Positions 7,694 to 15,121 of a stretch of 41,155 nt of DNA are shown here, piece after piece. Position 1 is the first letter of the stretch. Each line of letters begins with the position of its first letter. Source of the DNA: a virus; IMG/VR virus record IMGVR_UViG_3300037200_000007, positions 1 to 41,155 of that record; one strand, given 5' to 3'. A program made the translations under genes and the position numbers. Under the pieces are notes generated by a model, which was not told the origin of the DNA, did not search any database, and saw nothing but the letters and a program-made list of their open reading frames with translations.

Positions 7694-8063
7694 TTTGGTT
7701 CTCCTTTTGTTTGGTTTCTTCAACAGCTTTCGCCATCTTGTAACGTAGTTGACTTAGTCGCGCACTTATCAGCATTTCAAGGTAATCTAGCTCCGCTGGA
7801 TGTCCTATGTACCCGCCGACAAATTTGTACTTCCCCTTTTTGCTGCCGGGGGCGTCTAACTCACTGACCTTGACAAACACTATAGCACAATCCACTTGTG
7901 CGGGGTTAATATCAAGCATCCCAGCTATCAACCTATTAACTTCTTTCTGATGGCCTATATCCCCTATATGGGTCGCGCTGTACTCATGAAAGAACTTTAA
8001 CGCCCCCGCTTCTATATCTGCGGATAAGTCGGCTTGTTCTTTTAATTTTTCAAGTTCTGTCAT
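7659..8063 (-). CDS. Hypothetical protein, 134 residues
   Basis: The start is placed at the ATG one base after the stop of the preceding gene; a further in-frame ATG 45 bases upstream would lie inside that gene. The product begins MTELEKLKEQADLS, has a predicted helical first half, a central VDCAIVFVKVSEL strand-like segment, and a Lys/Glu-rich tail from about residue 112. I do not recognise the family. It lies between two conserved small phage genes in the replication block. Confidence 0.7.
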   Translation of the reverse strand: MTELEKLKEQADLSADIEAGALKFFHEYSATHIGDIGHQKEVNRLIAGMLDINPAQVDCAIVFVKVSELDAPGSKKGKYKFVGGYIGHPAELDYLEMLISARLSQLRYKMAKAVEETKQKENQNGEETDKTTID

Positions 8064-8064
8064 A

Positions 8065-8484
8065 TTAAATCTTATGAAGGCTAACAGTGCGATACGCGAT
8101 TTCTTCAACGCCTGGAACCTTTTTACCAGCCTCTAAAATTTCCTTTATTGCCGGCTCTGACAATCGCTTTTGCAATAAATAGAACGCATTGTTCTTTTTG
8201 ACATAAGCGTAAAATTCATCCCAACCTCCGCTGTACTTCTGCCCTTCGTCGGGGGATTTAATCTGCATACGCGATTTGCTGACTATAAGCACCCGCGCTA
8301 TCTTACCGGCTATGCCCGTCGCGGCACTCTTCGGCAAGTTCTGTATTATATGCTCCTTAAGTTCTTTCTCAAACTTTTCTAACTCTGCCGCTTGCCGCTG
8401 TAATGCGTACCGCTCTGTTTGTGTTGTATAAAGCGCGTCAGCGCATCCTGCTAATGTTTTTGGTAATTTTTGCTTAGTCGCCAT
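8065..8484 (-). CDS. Conserved phage hypothetical protein with N-terminal coiled coil
   Basis: A 139-residue protein. Residues about 17-48 form a probable coiled coil (TTQTERYALQRQAAELEKFEKE). The rest holds NLPKSAATGIAGKIARV, WDEFYAYVKKNNAFYLLQKRLS and PGVEEI. This arrangement is familiar from podovirus replication modules, where the protein has no assigned function. AGGGGGT lies seven bases before the ATG. It overlaps the preceding gene by 11 bases. Confidence 0.78.
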   Translation of the reverse strand: MATKQKLPKTLAGCADALYTTQTERYALQRQAAELEKFEKELKEHIIQNLPKSAATGIAGKIARVLIVSKSRMQIKSPDEGQKYSGGWDEFYAYVKKNNAFYLLQKRLSEPAIKEILEAGKKVPGVEEIAYRTVSLHKI

Positions 8485-8725
8485 TTGTACCCCCTACAAT
8501 TTCTACGCCAGCATCGGCCAAGGCCTCTCTAATATTGGTATAGGTTTCGGCCACTTGCATCGTACCTTTCCCGACTACAATGCTGTTCGCGCCGCTAGAT
8601 ATATCTTCTGACGCCAAGTTATTTTCTATAGGGTATATTGCAGAAATTTCTTCTACCTTCATTAGAAACACAACGGGGGTAACCCTGTGTTCCTTAGGAA
8701 AACATTTAGTGAGTTCGATATACAT
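8474..8725 (-). CDS. Small conserved-looking protein, 83 residues
   Basis: Starts MYIELTK and carries VVFLMKVEEISAIYP, then SGANSIVVGKGTMQVAETYTNI. The pattern of a short strand, a V-x-x-I segment and a late V-x-E-x-Y motif resembles short FlbD-like beta-rich proteins that are frequent in phages. GAGG precedes the ATG. It follows a 73-base gap with a candidate promoter. Function unknown. Confidence 0.72.
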   Translation of the reverse strand: MYIELTKCFPKEHRVTPVVFLMKVEEISAIYPIENNLASEDISSGANSIVVGKGTMQVAETYTNIREALADAGVEIVGGTNGD

Positions 8726-8756
8726 AAAACCTCGTTTTGTTAATGTTGCAAATACA

Positions 8757-8785
8757 TTTGTAAGTAGGGTTTACTCTATTGTAAA
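8757..8785 (-). promoter_or_regulatory. Candidate promoter before the 83-residue protein
   Basis: On the leftward strand TTTACA (8785-8780) is followed after 17 bases by TACAAA (8762-8757). It sits in the 73-base gap after the ligase gene. Just downstream comes AACATTAACAAAACGAGG, a relaxed form of the rightward leader AACACTAACAAAGGAG. The -10 match is only 4 of 6. Confidence 0.35.
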
Positions 8786-8798
8786 GTGGTTATTTTGT

Positions 8799-9686
8799 CT
8801 ATAAATCTATTGTAGACCTGAAACCAAGGAATACAGGGAATCGCGGTTTATCTTTAACTCCGCCAGCAAAGTATTTATACTTAACGATTGTAGCTGGAAC
8901 TTTGGCTCGAACTCTCCAGATTTTATCGCGCTGCTCTTGAGAGAATCCCGTGCCGATTTCAAACTCGACTCCAGTTTTGATATCTCGCACTCTAAGTGCT
9001 CCCATAGTACCTCCCTTTCGCTTATTAGCTTTGTGGCTAGATCGTTTGCTTCTTCCAAGTTCGTCTGTAATTTTTTCATTATCATTGTGCTCCAGTTCAA
9101 TTACCTCAAATACAACCGCTTCGCTATCTTCAAAACGCTTTACCTTAATTAGATAACCCTCCCGCTCGGTGCTTCGGCCATGCTTGTAGGGGGAGTGTAT
9201 TCCTCTAAGCATCGCTCCTTCGTAACCTTGTTGCAGAAAATTTCCTTCATGAAACTCTACATCACTAAATTGTATTACTCTATAATGCGGTACAGCAACG
9301 AAGTTTTTATCATTCTTAACCATATCGTAAGCCTTAGTATTTCTACTATCCCAATCACCTGGGTGGTCATATTTATCAAACACATGAAATTTCACAGTTG
9401 GGAGGCCATCTCTACTCATAACTCCACTACTGGTAGCTTGGAATACATTTTTGTCACATGGATCTCCCACTATAAGTTCACCATCTAGACCTTCCCACTT
9501 TGGTTGTCCGAATAAAACTTGGGTATATCTATTTGGAATTAGTTTTAGATTACGGCTTACCAGTTTACCGTCTACCACCATAGCCCTCACACCATCCAAC
9601 TTCGGGCTTATATACATGGGGTATTGCAGGGCTTCGGGCTTTGTCAGCTTCGCAGCAAGCATTGGTTTGAATTGTTTAGTTTCCAT
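8799..9686 (-). CDS. ATP-dependent DNA ligase
   Basis: A 295-residue nucleotidyltransferase of phage T7-ligase type. Motif I is SPKLDGVRA with the AMP-accepting Lys at 29. LDGE (about 68-71), FDKYD (about 103-107), EGAMLRG (about 156-162) and LIKVKRF (about 179-185) follow. The C-terminal OB-fold part includes RKGGTMGALRV and FEIGTGFS. It seals nicks using ATP during replication and repair. GAGGA precedes the ATG, which overlaps the upstream gene by 11 bases. Confidence 0.94.
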   Translation of the reverse strand: METKQFKPMLAAKLTKPEALQYPMYISPKLDGVRAMVVDGKLVSRNLKLIPNRYTQVLFGQPKWEGLDGELIVGDPCDKNVFQATSSGVMSRDGLPTVKFHVFDKYDHPGDWDSRNTKAYDMVKNDKNFVAVPHYRVIQFSDVEFHEGNFLQQGYEGAMLRGIHSPYKHGRSTEREGYLIKVKRFEDSEAVVFEVIELEHNDNEKITDELGRSKRSSHKANKRKGGTMGALRVRDIKTGVEFEIGTGFSQEQRDKIWRVRAKVPATIVKYKYFAGGVKDKPRFPVFLGFRSTIDL

Positions 9687-9993
9687 TGTGTCCTCTACTC
9701 CCTAATCTTTGTGATACAGCGTAAAACTTCATTAAGTCTTTAGTAAATTCTTCCGACATTGTTTTTCTAATAACGTGCTTGGGATCGAACCCCGCGTAGT
9801 CGCATACAGCCCTAAAATCTCTGCTGCCTAGCCAAGCCTTAGCCCTTCTCTGCTTTAGTTCCGCCTTAGCTTGTTTATCTATCCAACCTACCCCTTCGTA
9901 GTTGGTTGGATAAGTTGCGTCCTTTAACGCTTGCAACAGCACCGCGCACCATAAGTTCTGGCATTGTTTCGCCCATGTTGCTGCATCTGGCAT
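9676..9993 (-). CDS. Conserved-looking phage protein, 105 residues
   Basis: A basic, helical protein with QRRAKAWLGSRDFRAVCDYAG (about 48-68), a segment I have seen in proteobacterial prophage and phage proteins of unknown function. It starts on TAATG shared with the J-domain gene and runs 11 bases into the ligase gene. It contains W and C residues typical of a folded small domain. No function can be assigned. Confidence 0.72.
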   Translation of the reverse strand: MPDAATWAKQCQNLWCAVLLQALKDATYPTNYEGVGWIDKQAKAELKQRRAKAWLGSRDFRAVCDYAGFDPKHVIRKTMSEEFTKDLMKFYAVSQRLGSRGHNGN

Positions 9994-10313
9994 TACTTTA
10001 ACACTAACCCTAATCCGTTACATACCTTGCAAACCTCTTCTCCAACCTTAACCCATCCAACTCTCTTAGGACGCTTTCCACGCCCCTTACAGCAGTCGCA
10101 ACCCTTATACTTAGCCCGTAGGGTTAAGTTATACCTGTTACGCTCGTGCTTATCCGTTAATAGCTGGTAAACGCTGCCGACAGTGTCAAACAACTCAGCG
10201 CTTCCGCCAGCATCTGGGTGATCGCTCTTGGCCTTGTCCCTGTATGCTTGCTTTATTTGCTCGGTTGATGCAAGCCAGTTCACGCCTAATAATTCATAGT
10301 ATGTCGAGTTCAT
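9993..10313 (-). CDS. J-domain protein with zinc-finger half
   Basis: A 106-residue DnaJ-like co-chaperone. YYELLGV opens the J-domain, helix II is basic (QAYRDKAKSD), and the essential HPD is at about 32-34, followed by AGG. The C-terminal part has two C-x-x-C-x-G-x-G units (starting C72 and C95), half the usual four of a DnaJ zinc region, which could hold one zinc. J-domain proteins stimulate host DnaK. Next to the primase-helicase, the protein may help load or remodel replication complexes, which is inference. AAGGAA precedes the ATG. Confidence 0.9.
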   Translation of the reverse strand: MNSTYYELLGVNWLASTEQIKQAYRDKAKSDHPDAGGSAELFDTVGSVYQLLTDKHERNRYNLTLRAKYKGCDCCKGRGKRPKRVGWVKVGEEVCKVCNGLGLVLK

Positions 10314-10572
10314 ATTTCCTTATTCCTTTCGCTAATGCTTCCATAACATACGCCATATCACTACCAGTCAATATAAAATCTAATCCAAGTTGTACCGGCT
10401 TTCCCGTTTGCGCTTCGGTGAAAAATAAATCAACGCGATTAACGTTTTCATCAAGGATAATATCGTAATGTTGTAGTGTTCTGAAATCTTCATAGTTTAT
10501 TACTCTCTTTCTTTTTAACTTTAGTTTTACTAGCAGCAATGCTAACATCTGGACGCCCACGTTCTTTATCAT
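10294..10572 (-). CDS. Hypothetical protein, up to 92 residues, start uncertain
   Basis: The convincing part is VINYEDFRTLQHYD through ILTGSDMAYVMEALAKG. It reads like a small alpha-beta protein and fills the gap between the primase-helicase and J-domain genes, overlapping the latter by 20 bases. In-frame ATGs at 10572 and 10548 both lie inside the 3' end of the primase-helicase gene and neither has a strong ribosome site. The first 20 residues from the longest start are an odd Leu/Lys-rich string and may not be translated. Function unknown. Confidence 0.6.
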   Translation of the reverse strand: MIKNVGVQMLALLLVKLKLKRKRVINYEDFRTLQHYDIILDENVNRVDLFFTEAQTGKPVQLGLDFILTGSDMAYVMEALAKGIRKYELDIL

Positions 10573-12523
10573 AATATCTACCTACTTCTGCTCCTTTTAA
10601 TAAATCAAAATACTCTATGTCTCTCAATGCCCACAATCGCACTTGTCCTAAACTTGTTCGGCAACCCATACCCTCGGCCACCATATCAAACCCCGCCTTC
10701 TTCATTTCTCGGGCTAAACCATTCGTCGTTACTCTGGTATTCCCAAGGGGGTCAAATATCTTTAGCAGGTCTTCCAACCTCCACAGTTTATATGGATACT
10801 CAGTCTTACCGCTCACAAGCGTCTTATCCATATTATTGACAATATTACTAACCCACATCGCCAAATCGCTCTTACCTATGTTTATCATTTCCCCCTTGAA
10901 TCGGGTGTACATTGCATGACCCCTTGGATTAAAACCTGTAAGGTCAATCCTAAGCAAATGGTCATAAACGGCACTAGGGCCAATGCTATTATACCAAGCG
11001 TTCATTGCCGTATAGTATTCTTCAGACATTGGCGTTCCTCGTACTTCCCAGATAAAAAAGCGTCTATCACCATCCTCAAGAAAAAAGGAGTCAGGGTGAT
11101 TGCTAGTAAAGTAATAGTTAATGCAATCGCGTATTTCATAGCTCCTCACATGCTTAGGATTAAGACGCACAGTTTCTCTGGTTATCATATTCTTTAAGTC
11201 TTCCTTAAAGTGTCTACTATCACCGCTTGTTATTTCGTTACCTACGATAAACTGTTTATTCTCTGCCCATTCATTGAAGCTGGCCGCTAATTCCTTATTT
11301 TCTATCAGTGAAGCATTCTTACCATATATCTTGCGAAGTATCTCGCCAATAAAGCTCTTGCCTGTACCCTTTATCAACCCCCACATCACAACCGCTGAAT
11401 ACATCTTTACTCCGGGGTTCTGTATTGGATACGCGCACCATTGCTCAAACCACTTACGAGCCTCTACATCACCTTTGAATATAAAGTCTAATTGCTTCTG
11501 CCAGAAACTAACCTCGCCCTCCTTTGCCTCGCAACCCCATTCCGGCCAGACATTATAATCGCCGCCTATAAGCTTCACCTTCCCTGGCTCGTACACCACT
11601 TGCTCAACCTCTGACCTACCCGTCCACCTTACCCATTCAGCAGGGGCGCTCTTTTCTATTTTCTTACTTGATTTTTCTGTGTAAACTTCTTCTATATAGC
11701 GCCGATTGGCGTATGCGTGATTAACAAAGTCGTGAACGTTAAGACGCTGGTTGTTCTTCAGTTTCATTATCGTACCGGGGTTCCTTATGTACACGACCTC
11801 TGTATTTAGCTGGTGCAGCATTTCTACGCCCTTATAAGGTACTGCCCCGGCAATAAGCGCATCCACATCGCCATCGGCAACTATATAATCATCCAAACCT
11901 GTTTTATGCTTGCCCTCTTTAGGAATCCTCACTATATGCGGAATCGCTCCTAGCTTCTGTAACAGCTTGCACAATACGACCTCTGCATTAATGATATTTG
12001 GATTACCAGCGGCATCACTATCGTATATGATATATACAGTTCTACCTTCCCACTTTACAAGGCTAAACCACGGCAACGCATCCAGGTTATTTTTGCCGCT
12101 CCGGAACATCCATACTCCGCCTAGCCCCGCCGTCGCAAATCCTGCTTTACAGGCACAAGCGGCCTTTAACTCACCCTCTGTTATTATAAGCGCGGCGCTC
12201 GGGTCCTTCGCTAAGTCAGCCCATTTTATCAGGGGCGGCATATACACTTCGTTGAGTGTGCCTTCTACTTGACAGTAGCGCATCCCTTTGCCGGTTGTCT
12301 TCTTGGCAAAGCCTGTTCGCGTATCTTGTAAATAGCGGACACGATAGAAGTCTGTTGTATTGCCCTGTAAATCGAAATAAGGTATTTTGAATGCGTCGTA
12401 TGGCGGGAGGGTTAGTTCTTTACATTGTTCGCCAGATAAAAGTGAAAAGTGCAGCTTATCCCCATCCTTAATTGAAAGATTACTGGCCTTTAGTTTATCT
12501 GCATATAGTTTCTTAATATCCAC
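10490..12523 (-). CDS. Primase-helicase: TOPRIM plus SF3/D5-like ATPase
   Basis: A 677-residue two-part replication protein. The N-terminal half has a TOPRIM-like (DUF3854-type) domain: IITEGELKA with E116, IIYDSDAAG with D168 and D170, and GLDDYI. The C-terminal half is a DUF5906/D5-like ring helicase: Walker A GLIKGTGKS (about 382-390), FIVGNEI as Walker B region (about 425-431), the polar TSNH (about 473-476) and DRRFF with a finger-like Arg pair (about 486-490). It should prime and unwind at the replication fork. The start is GTG, eight bases after GGAG. It is the first gene of the leftward block, next to the divergent control region. Confidence 0.9.
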   Translation of the reverse strand: MDIKKLYADKLKASNLSIKDGDKLHFSLLSGEQCKELTLPPYDAFKIPYFDLQGNTTDFYRVRYLQDTRTGFAKKTTGKGMRYCQVEGTLNEVYMPPLIKWADLAKDPSAALIITEGELKAACACKAGFATAGLGGVWMFRSGKNNLDALPWFSLVKWEGRTVYIIYDSDAAGNPNIINAEVVLCKLLQKLGAIPHIVRIPKEGKHKTGLDDYIVADGDVDALIAGAVPYKGVEMLHQLNTEVVYIRNPGTIMKLKNNQRLNVHDFVNHAYANRRYIEEVYTEKSSKKIEKSAPAEWVRWTGRSEVEQVVYEPGKVKLIGGDYNVWPEWGCEAKEGEVSFWQKQLDFIFKGDVEARKWFEQWCAYPIQNPGVKMYSAVVMWGLIKGTGKSFIGEILRKIYGKNASLIENKELAASFNEWAENKQFIVGNEITSGDSRHFKEDLKNMITRETVRLNPKHVRSYEIRDCINYYFTSNHPDSFFLEDGDRRFFIWEVRGTPMSEEYYTAMNAWYNSIGPSAVYDHLLRIDLTGFNPRGHAMYTRFKGEMINIGKSDLAMWVSNIVNNMDKTLVSGKTEYPYKLWRLEDLLKIFDPLGNTRVTTNGLAREMKKAGFDMVAEGMGCRTSLGQVRLWALRDIEYFDLLKGAEVGRYYDKERGRPDVSIAASKTKVKKKESNKL

Positions 12524-12741
12524 CGGCTACTCCAAAATTTACTCTATGGCAAAGGCGGCTCGTTTGCCTTATAAAGCGACTATGTCTAACTCCATAAACG
12601 CGCCAGATAGACCACTAACAGGCGGAGTAAACGCCTTGATAATCTAACTCACTAAGCCCTTGCCGTGCATATATAAATTGCATAAGTAAAGGGGAAAGTA
12701 AAGGCGGCAAACCATCAGCATCACGCTAGACATAAAAGCAA

Positions 12742-12770
12742 TTTACATGTGAGTTCGCTCGGGTTACAGT
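12742..12770 (+). promoter_or_regulatory. Candidate early rightward promoter
   Basis: TTTACA (12742-12747), 17 bases, TACAGT (12765-12770). The -35 matches sigma70 at 5 of 6 and the -10 at 4 of 6. Start of transcription would fall near 12777, about 50 bases before the first rightward gene. Confidence 0.4.
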
Positions 12771-12799
12771 TCAATTACTTAGCCAGCAATGGCGCAAAC

Positions 12800-12808
12800 A
12801 TTATAACA
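12800..12808 (-). promoter_or_regulatory. Candidate leftward extended -10 promoter element
   Basis: On the leftward strand the sequence reads TGTTATAAT, a perfect TATAAT with the upstream TG of extended -10 promoters. No good -35 is seen at 17 bases. It overlaps the leader of the rightward gene, so the two directions would compete. It would give the leftward block a leader of roughly 270 bases. Confidence 0.35.
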
Positions 12809-12823
12809 ACACTAACAAAGGAG
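12808..12823 (+). repeat. Leader element copy 1 (AACACTAACAAAGGAG)
   Basis: Exact copy of the 16-base leader element, six bases before the ATG of the 12830 gene. GGAG is the Shine-Dalgarno core; the preceding 12 bases are conserved beyond what ribosome binding needs. Confidence 0.85.
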
Positions 12824-12829
12824 AACTAT

Positions 12830-13132
12830 ATGGCTATCGAATCTAAGACTAATGTAAAACCCTCGCCTAACGCTAAAAATACTAAAGCGCCAGCGGGTAC
12901 TAAAGCCAAAGGCGGCAAGCCAAAGGCTAACCACGAAAAGGATGTTCGCACAATTTCTATTGTAAAGAAAGAGAATCCGCATAAAGCTGGTAGCAAAAGG
13001 GCAAAGGCGTTTGATGCCGTGCTGAAAACCAAGACCGTAGGAGAATACTCTGCACTCGGCGCTCCGTGCAAGTTCAAGTACCTTAAGTCTTGGGAAAAGG
13101 CTGGTCTGATTAAACTGTCGAGCAAAGAGTAA
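12830..13132 (+). CDS. Small basic NPH-motif protein, paralogue B
   Basis: A 100-residue lysine-rich protein. Residues 1-40 are a low-complexity Lys/Ala/Pro tail. The core is VKKENPHKAGS (about 45-55), RAKAFDAVLKTKTVGEY and KFKYLKSWEKAGLIKL. It aligns along the core with 1970-2227 and 16597-16899. It is the first gene after the rightward promoter and carries the leader element, so it is likely strongly and early expressed. An in-frame ATG 81 bases upstream lacks a ribosome site. The charge suggests nucleic-acid binding or a histone-like role, not shown. A stem-loop follows its stop codon. Confidence 0.85.
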   Translation: MAIESKTNVKPSPNAKNTKAPAGTKAKGGKPKANHEKDVRTISIVKKENPHKAGSKRAKAFDAVLKTKTVGEYSALGAPCKFKYLKSWEKAGLIKLSSKE

Positions 13133-13141
13133 CAATTTACG

Positions 13142-13159
13142 GGGCGGCCAGAGCCGCCC
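13142..13159 (+). terminator. GC-rich stem-loop after paralogue B
   Basis: GGGCGGC (13142-13148) and GCCGCCC (13153-13159) form a perfect 7-base-pair stem around CAGA. It begins 9 bases after the stop codon. No U-tract follows; the next leader element begins two bases later. It may attenuate transcription or protect the 3' end of a processed message. Confidence 0.5.
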
Positions 13160-13160
13160 T

Positions 13161-13176
13161 CACACTAACAAAGGAG
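13161..13176 (+). repeat. Leader element copy 2
   Basis: CACACTAACAAAGGAG, one mismatch from the consensus at its first base, six bases before the ATG at 13183. Confidence 0.8.
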
Positions 13177-13182
13177 TAGGTT

Positions 13183-13854
13183 ATGAGTTTAGAACTAGAA
13201 GCAGCGTTGAAAGCTGAAAAGGATAAACTATTGGCGCAACTTAATGTTGTCAACAATATGCTAGAAAGCTATGGTGCGGCGAGTACAATAGTGAAGCAAG
13301 AAGTTACCCCTCTAAACAGTGATGTATTGCTGTATAGTCGTGGTCAAAGAACACAAACCTCTAGAGTAAAAAGAACGCACTGGACGCCAGCTATGGACAA
13401 GTTATTGCTACGCTGCGTTAAAGACGGCAATAGTTTGGAGTCTATCGCATTAACAATGAACCTTCCTTACGCCGCCGTGTACTCTAGAACATACGGAATG
13501 CGTGAAAATGGCAGGATAACTGAACTGCAAAGACGTAACACACTTGGCAGACCAGCAAGGCCACAAACTCCTGTTGAAGCGCGAATAGTCTACAAAACCA
13601 ATAAAAATACGGATGGTATAGGCGACGAACTTCTTCTGTGCAAAAACCAAAATAAACCTTGGACTTTAGCGGACATAAAAGTAGTAGTAGAGGGTAGGGA
13701 TCAAAATCTGACGGCCAGAGAATTAGCTGTCTTATTAGATAGATCTGACGGTGCTATTAAACAGAAGTTCGTAACAATTAAAAGATATGGAGCTCAAGCT
13801 CTTATAGATGTCTACACGCAAATAGACAACGAAAGGACGCGCAATGAAACATAA
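13183..13854 (+). CDS. Putative DNA-binding protein with two Myb/SANT-like helix-turn-helix units
   Basis: A 223-residue protein. Residues about 1-30 form a coiled coil likely to dimerise it. Unit 1 (about 66-107) runs HWTPAMDKLLLRCVKDGNS, then LESIALTMNLPYAAVYSRTYGM. Unit 2 (about 159-202) runs PWTLADIKVVVEGRD, then LTARELAVLLDRSDGAIKQKF. Both show the Trp-led helix, spacer and turn of Myb/SANT or GcrA-like domains. It is a good candidate for an early regulator that could read the palindrome at 16370 or the GTGTWACAC sites, but the partner site is not known. It has the conserved leader. Confidence 0.65.
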   Translation: MSLELEAALKAEKDKLLAQLNVVNNMLESYGAASTIVKQEVTPLNSDVLLYSRGQRTQTSRVKRTHWTPAMDKLLLRCVKDGNSLESIALTMNLPYAAVYSRTYGMRENGRITELQRRNTLGRPARPQTPVEARIVYKTNKNTDGIGDELLLCKNQNKPWTLADIKVVVEGRDQNLTARELAVLLDRSDGAIKQKFVTIKRYGAQALIDVYTQIDNERTRNET

Positions 13855-13987
13855 CATCTTCAAGATAATAGATATAATTATTGTGGGTCTGGGTTTATCC
13901 ACAATGGTTATTGTGTTAGCCTGTGCAGTAATGGTTGAACTTAAACATGTGGAGGCTACTCATGCTATCAAACACACCACTCACTGA
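13844..13987 (+). CDS. Small membrane protein, 47 residues
   Basis: The product begins MKHNIFKIID and carries one strong hydrophobic helix (about residues 8-31, IDIIIVGLGLSTMVIVLACA), then a short His-rich tail (HVEATHAIKHTTH). The N-terminus is basic, so an N-in, C-out orientation is expected. It overlaps the regulator gene by 11 bases and the next gene by 26, typical of this compact region. The ribosome site is weak (GGACGCGCA). Early phage membrane peptides often affect the host envelope or exclude other phages; nothing specific can be said here. Confidence 0.6.
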   Translation: MKHNIFKIIDIIIVGLGLSTMVIVLACAVMVELKHVEATHAIKHTTH

Positions 13988-14306
13988 GCCTTATCTATAT
14001 AACGTCGCGGGTCAACAACTCGGCGTATTAAAGAAAGCATTGGAGGTTGAAATAGAAGCAATAGAAGATGAAATATATGACGATGTTAATGAAGCGAAGC
14101 AAAATTGTCTGCTTGAAAAGCACTTCATATTGTCTGGAATCTGGGGTATGGCTAATACTACTCTATTGCGCTTTGACAGACTGGAGCAAATACAGCTACT
14201 TTTAGACTGCATCGTAGCTGCAGAGCATACGCCTCCAGAGCTTGTTGATCTAGCGGCTTTTCTACACCACTTAACTCAAACCATTATACCGCAGAAAAAT
14301 GTTTAG
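13962..14306 (+). CDS. Hypothetical protein, 114 residues
   Basis: Starts at the ATG seven bases after GGAGG; an in-frame ATG nine codons upstream has no such site. The product is acidic and helical, with a run of Glu/Asp (EVEIEAIEDEIYDDVNEAK, about 31-49) and a later FDRLEQIQLLLDCIVAAEH helix. No family recognised. It lies among small early genes. Confidence 0.65.
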   Translation: MLSNTPLTEPYLYNVAGQQLGVLKKALEVEIEAIEDEIYDDVNEAKQNCLLEKHFILSGIWGMANTTLLRFDRLEQIQLLLDCIVAAEHTPPELVDLAAFLHHLTQTIIPQKNV

Positions 14307-14493
14307 GTCACAGCATACCATGGTAAACCGCATTCCAAATTCCGAAGCTTGTATTGTCAAAAAGATGATAGAAAAATACGGGGCGGTCTGTGTCATAGCT
14401 CAGATTGCTGAAACGCTCTACGCCACCGGGGTAGCCTACGATATGGCAAGGGACTTAAACGCCGTCGCAAACAAATACGCTGACCCCGTCTAA
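14299..14493 (+). CDS. Hypothetical protein, 64 residues
   Basis: Overlaps the preceding gene by eight bases and reads to a stop just before the next ribosome site. The product is helical with VKKMIEKYGAVCVIAQIAETLYATGVAYDMARDLN. A second ATG seven codons in is a possible start; neither has a strong ribosome site. No family recognised. Confidence 0.55.
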   Translation: MFRSQHTMVNRIPNSEACIVKKMIEKYGAVCVIAQIAETLYATGVAYDMARDLNAVANKYADPV

Positions 14494-14522
14494 TCGGTTT
14501 AGATAATTTGAGAGGAGATTAT

Positions 14523-14678
14523 ATGAGTGAGAAACAAAGCATACGAATCCCGGATAAGGAAAGTTGGGAGGTTGATTTACTGGGTACTAAAACTGTTGTT
14601 ATCAATAACACTGGCGTAGCTATAGACTTTATCGTGCATATCAACGGCACAATACATTTGAAGGACACGCACCAATGA
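14523..14678 (+). CDS. Hypothetical protein, 51 residues
   Basis: A clear ribosome site (GAGAGGAG) lies six bases before the ATG. The product, MSEKQSIRIPDKESWEVDLL to DFIVHINGTIHLKDTHQ, looks beta-stranded. Its stop overlaps the next ATG as ATGA. Function unknown. Confidence 0.65.
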   Translation: MSEKQSIRIPDKESWEVDLLGTKTVVINNTGVAIDFIVHINGTIHLKDTHQ

Positions 14679-15121
14679 AAAACATGGAAACTAACCACCA
14701 GGATGCTACGAGAATTAGGGAGTTGGAGGAGGTGATAAAAGCCTTATTCAAGGATATGAAAATGAGAATTGATGTTCAGCATAATATGCCACCAGAACTG
14801 CAAACCTGTGGCGGATATAAAGATGAGGATGGTGTTTATACATTCCCTTGGGGAAATAGTGTGCAAGCAGGTTTAGAAGCAGCCCTCACTAAATCCGCCC
14901 TTGCATCGCGCCAGGGGGGTGAAGTGGGAGGGAATGGGCTTAAATGTTGTCCGTTTTGTGGTGATGACGATATTATGCCAGCGTTTGTCATGGCGGATAA
15001 GATTCCTGAGCATTGGCAATGTGGGTGTGATAATTGCAGAATATATAAAAACGGCAGTACAGAAGAATATGCGATTAAATTATGGAACACCCGCGCACCA
15101 ATCAACCAGGGGGAGGAGTGA
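14675..15121 (+). CDS. Lar-like zinc-ribbon protein
   Basis: A 148-residue protein with a helical first half (RIRELEEVIKALFKDMKMR). The C-terminal zinc ribbon holds KCCPFCGDDDI (about 90-100), HWQCGCDNC (about 113-121) and the closing EEYAIKLWNTRA (about 130-141). The order CPFCG, C-x-x-C and A-x-x-x-W-N-x-R is that of the Lar restriction-alleviation family. Lar of the Rac prophage modulates type I restriction. Many phage proteins carry this domain without a tested role, so anti-restriction here is a hypothesis. It overlaps the next gene by one base (TGATG). Confidence 0.75.
   Translation: MKNMETNHQDATRIRELEEVIKALFKDMKMRIDVQHNMPPELQTCGGYKDEDGVYTFPWGNSVQAGLEAALTKSALASRQGGEVGGNGLKCCPFCGDDDIMPAFVMADKIPEHWQCGCDNCRIYKNGSTEEYAIKLWNTRAPINQGEE

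Larger units (their letters stand above)
12524..12829. other. Divergent intergenic control region, no gene
   Basis: These 306 bases separate the leftward replication block from the rightward early genes. I see no supportable gene. It holds a candidate rightward promoter (12742-12770), a candidate leftward extended -10 (12800-12808), the first AACACTAACAAAGGAG leader, and purine-rich GTAAAGG repeats (12685-12705). Short TGCA-flanked AT-rich sequence at 12667-12683 could be a binding site. Confidence 0.7.
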
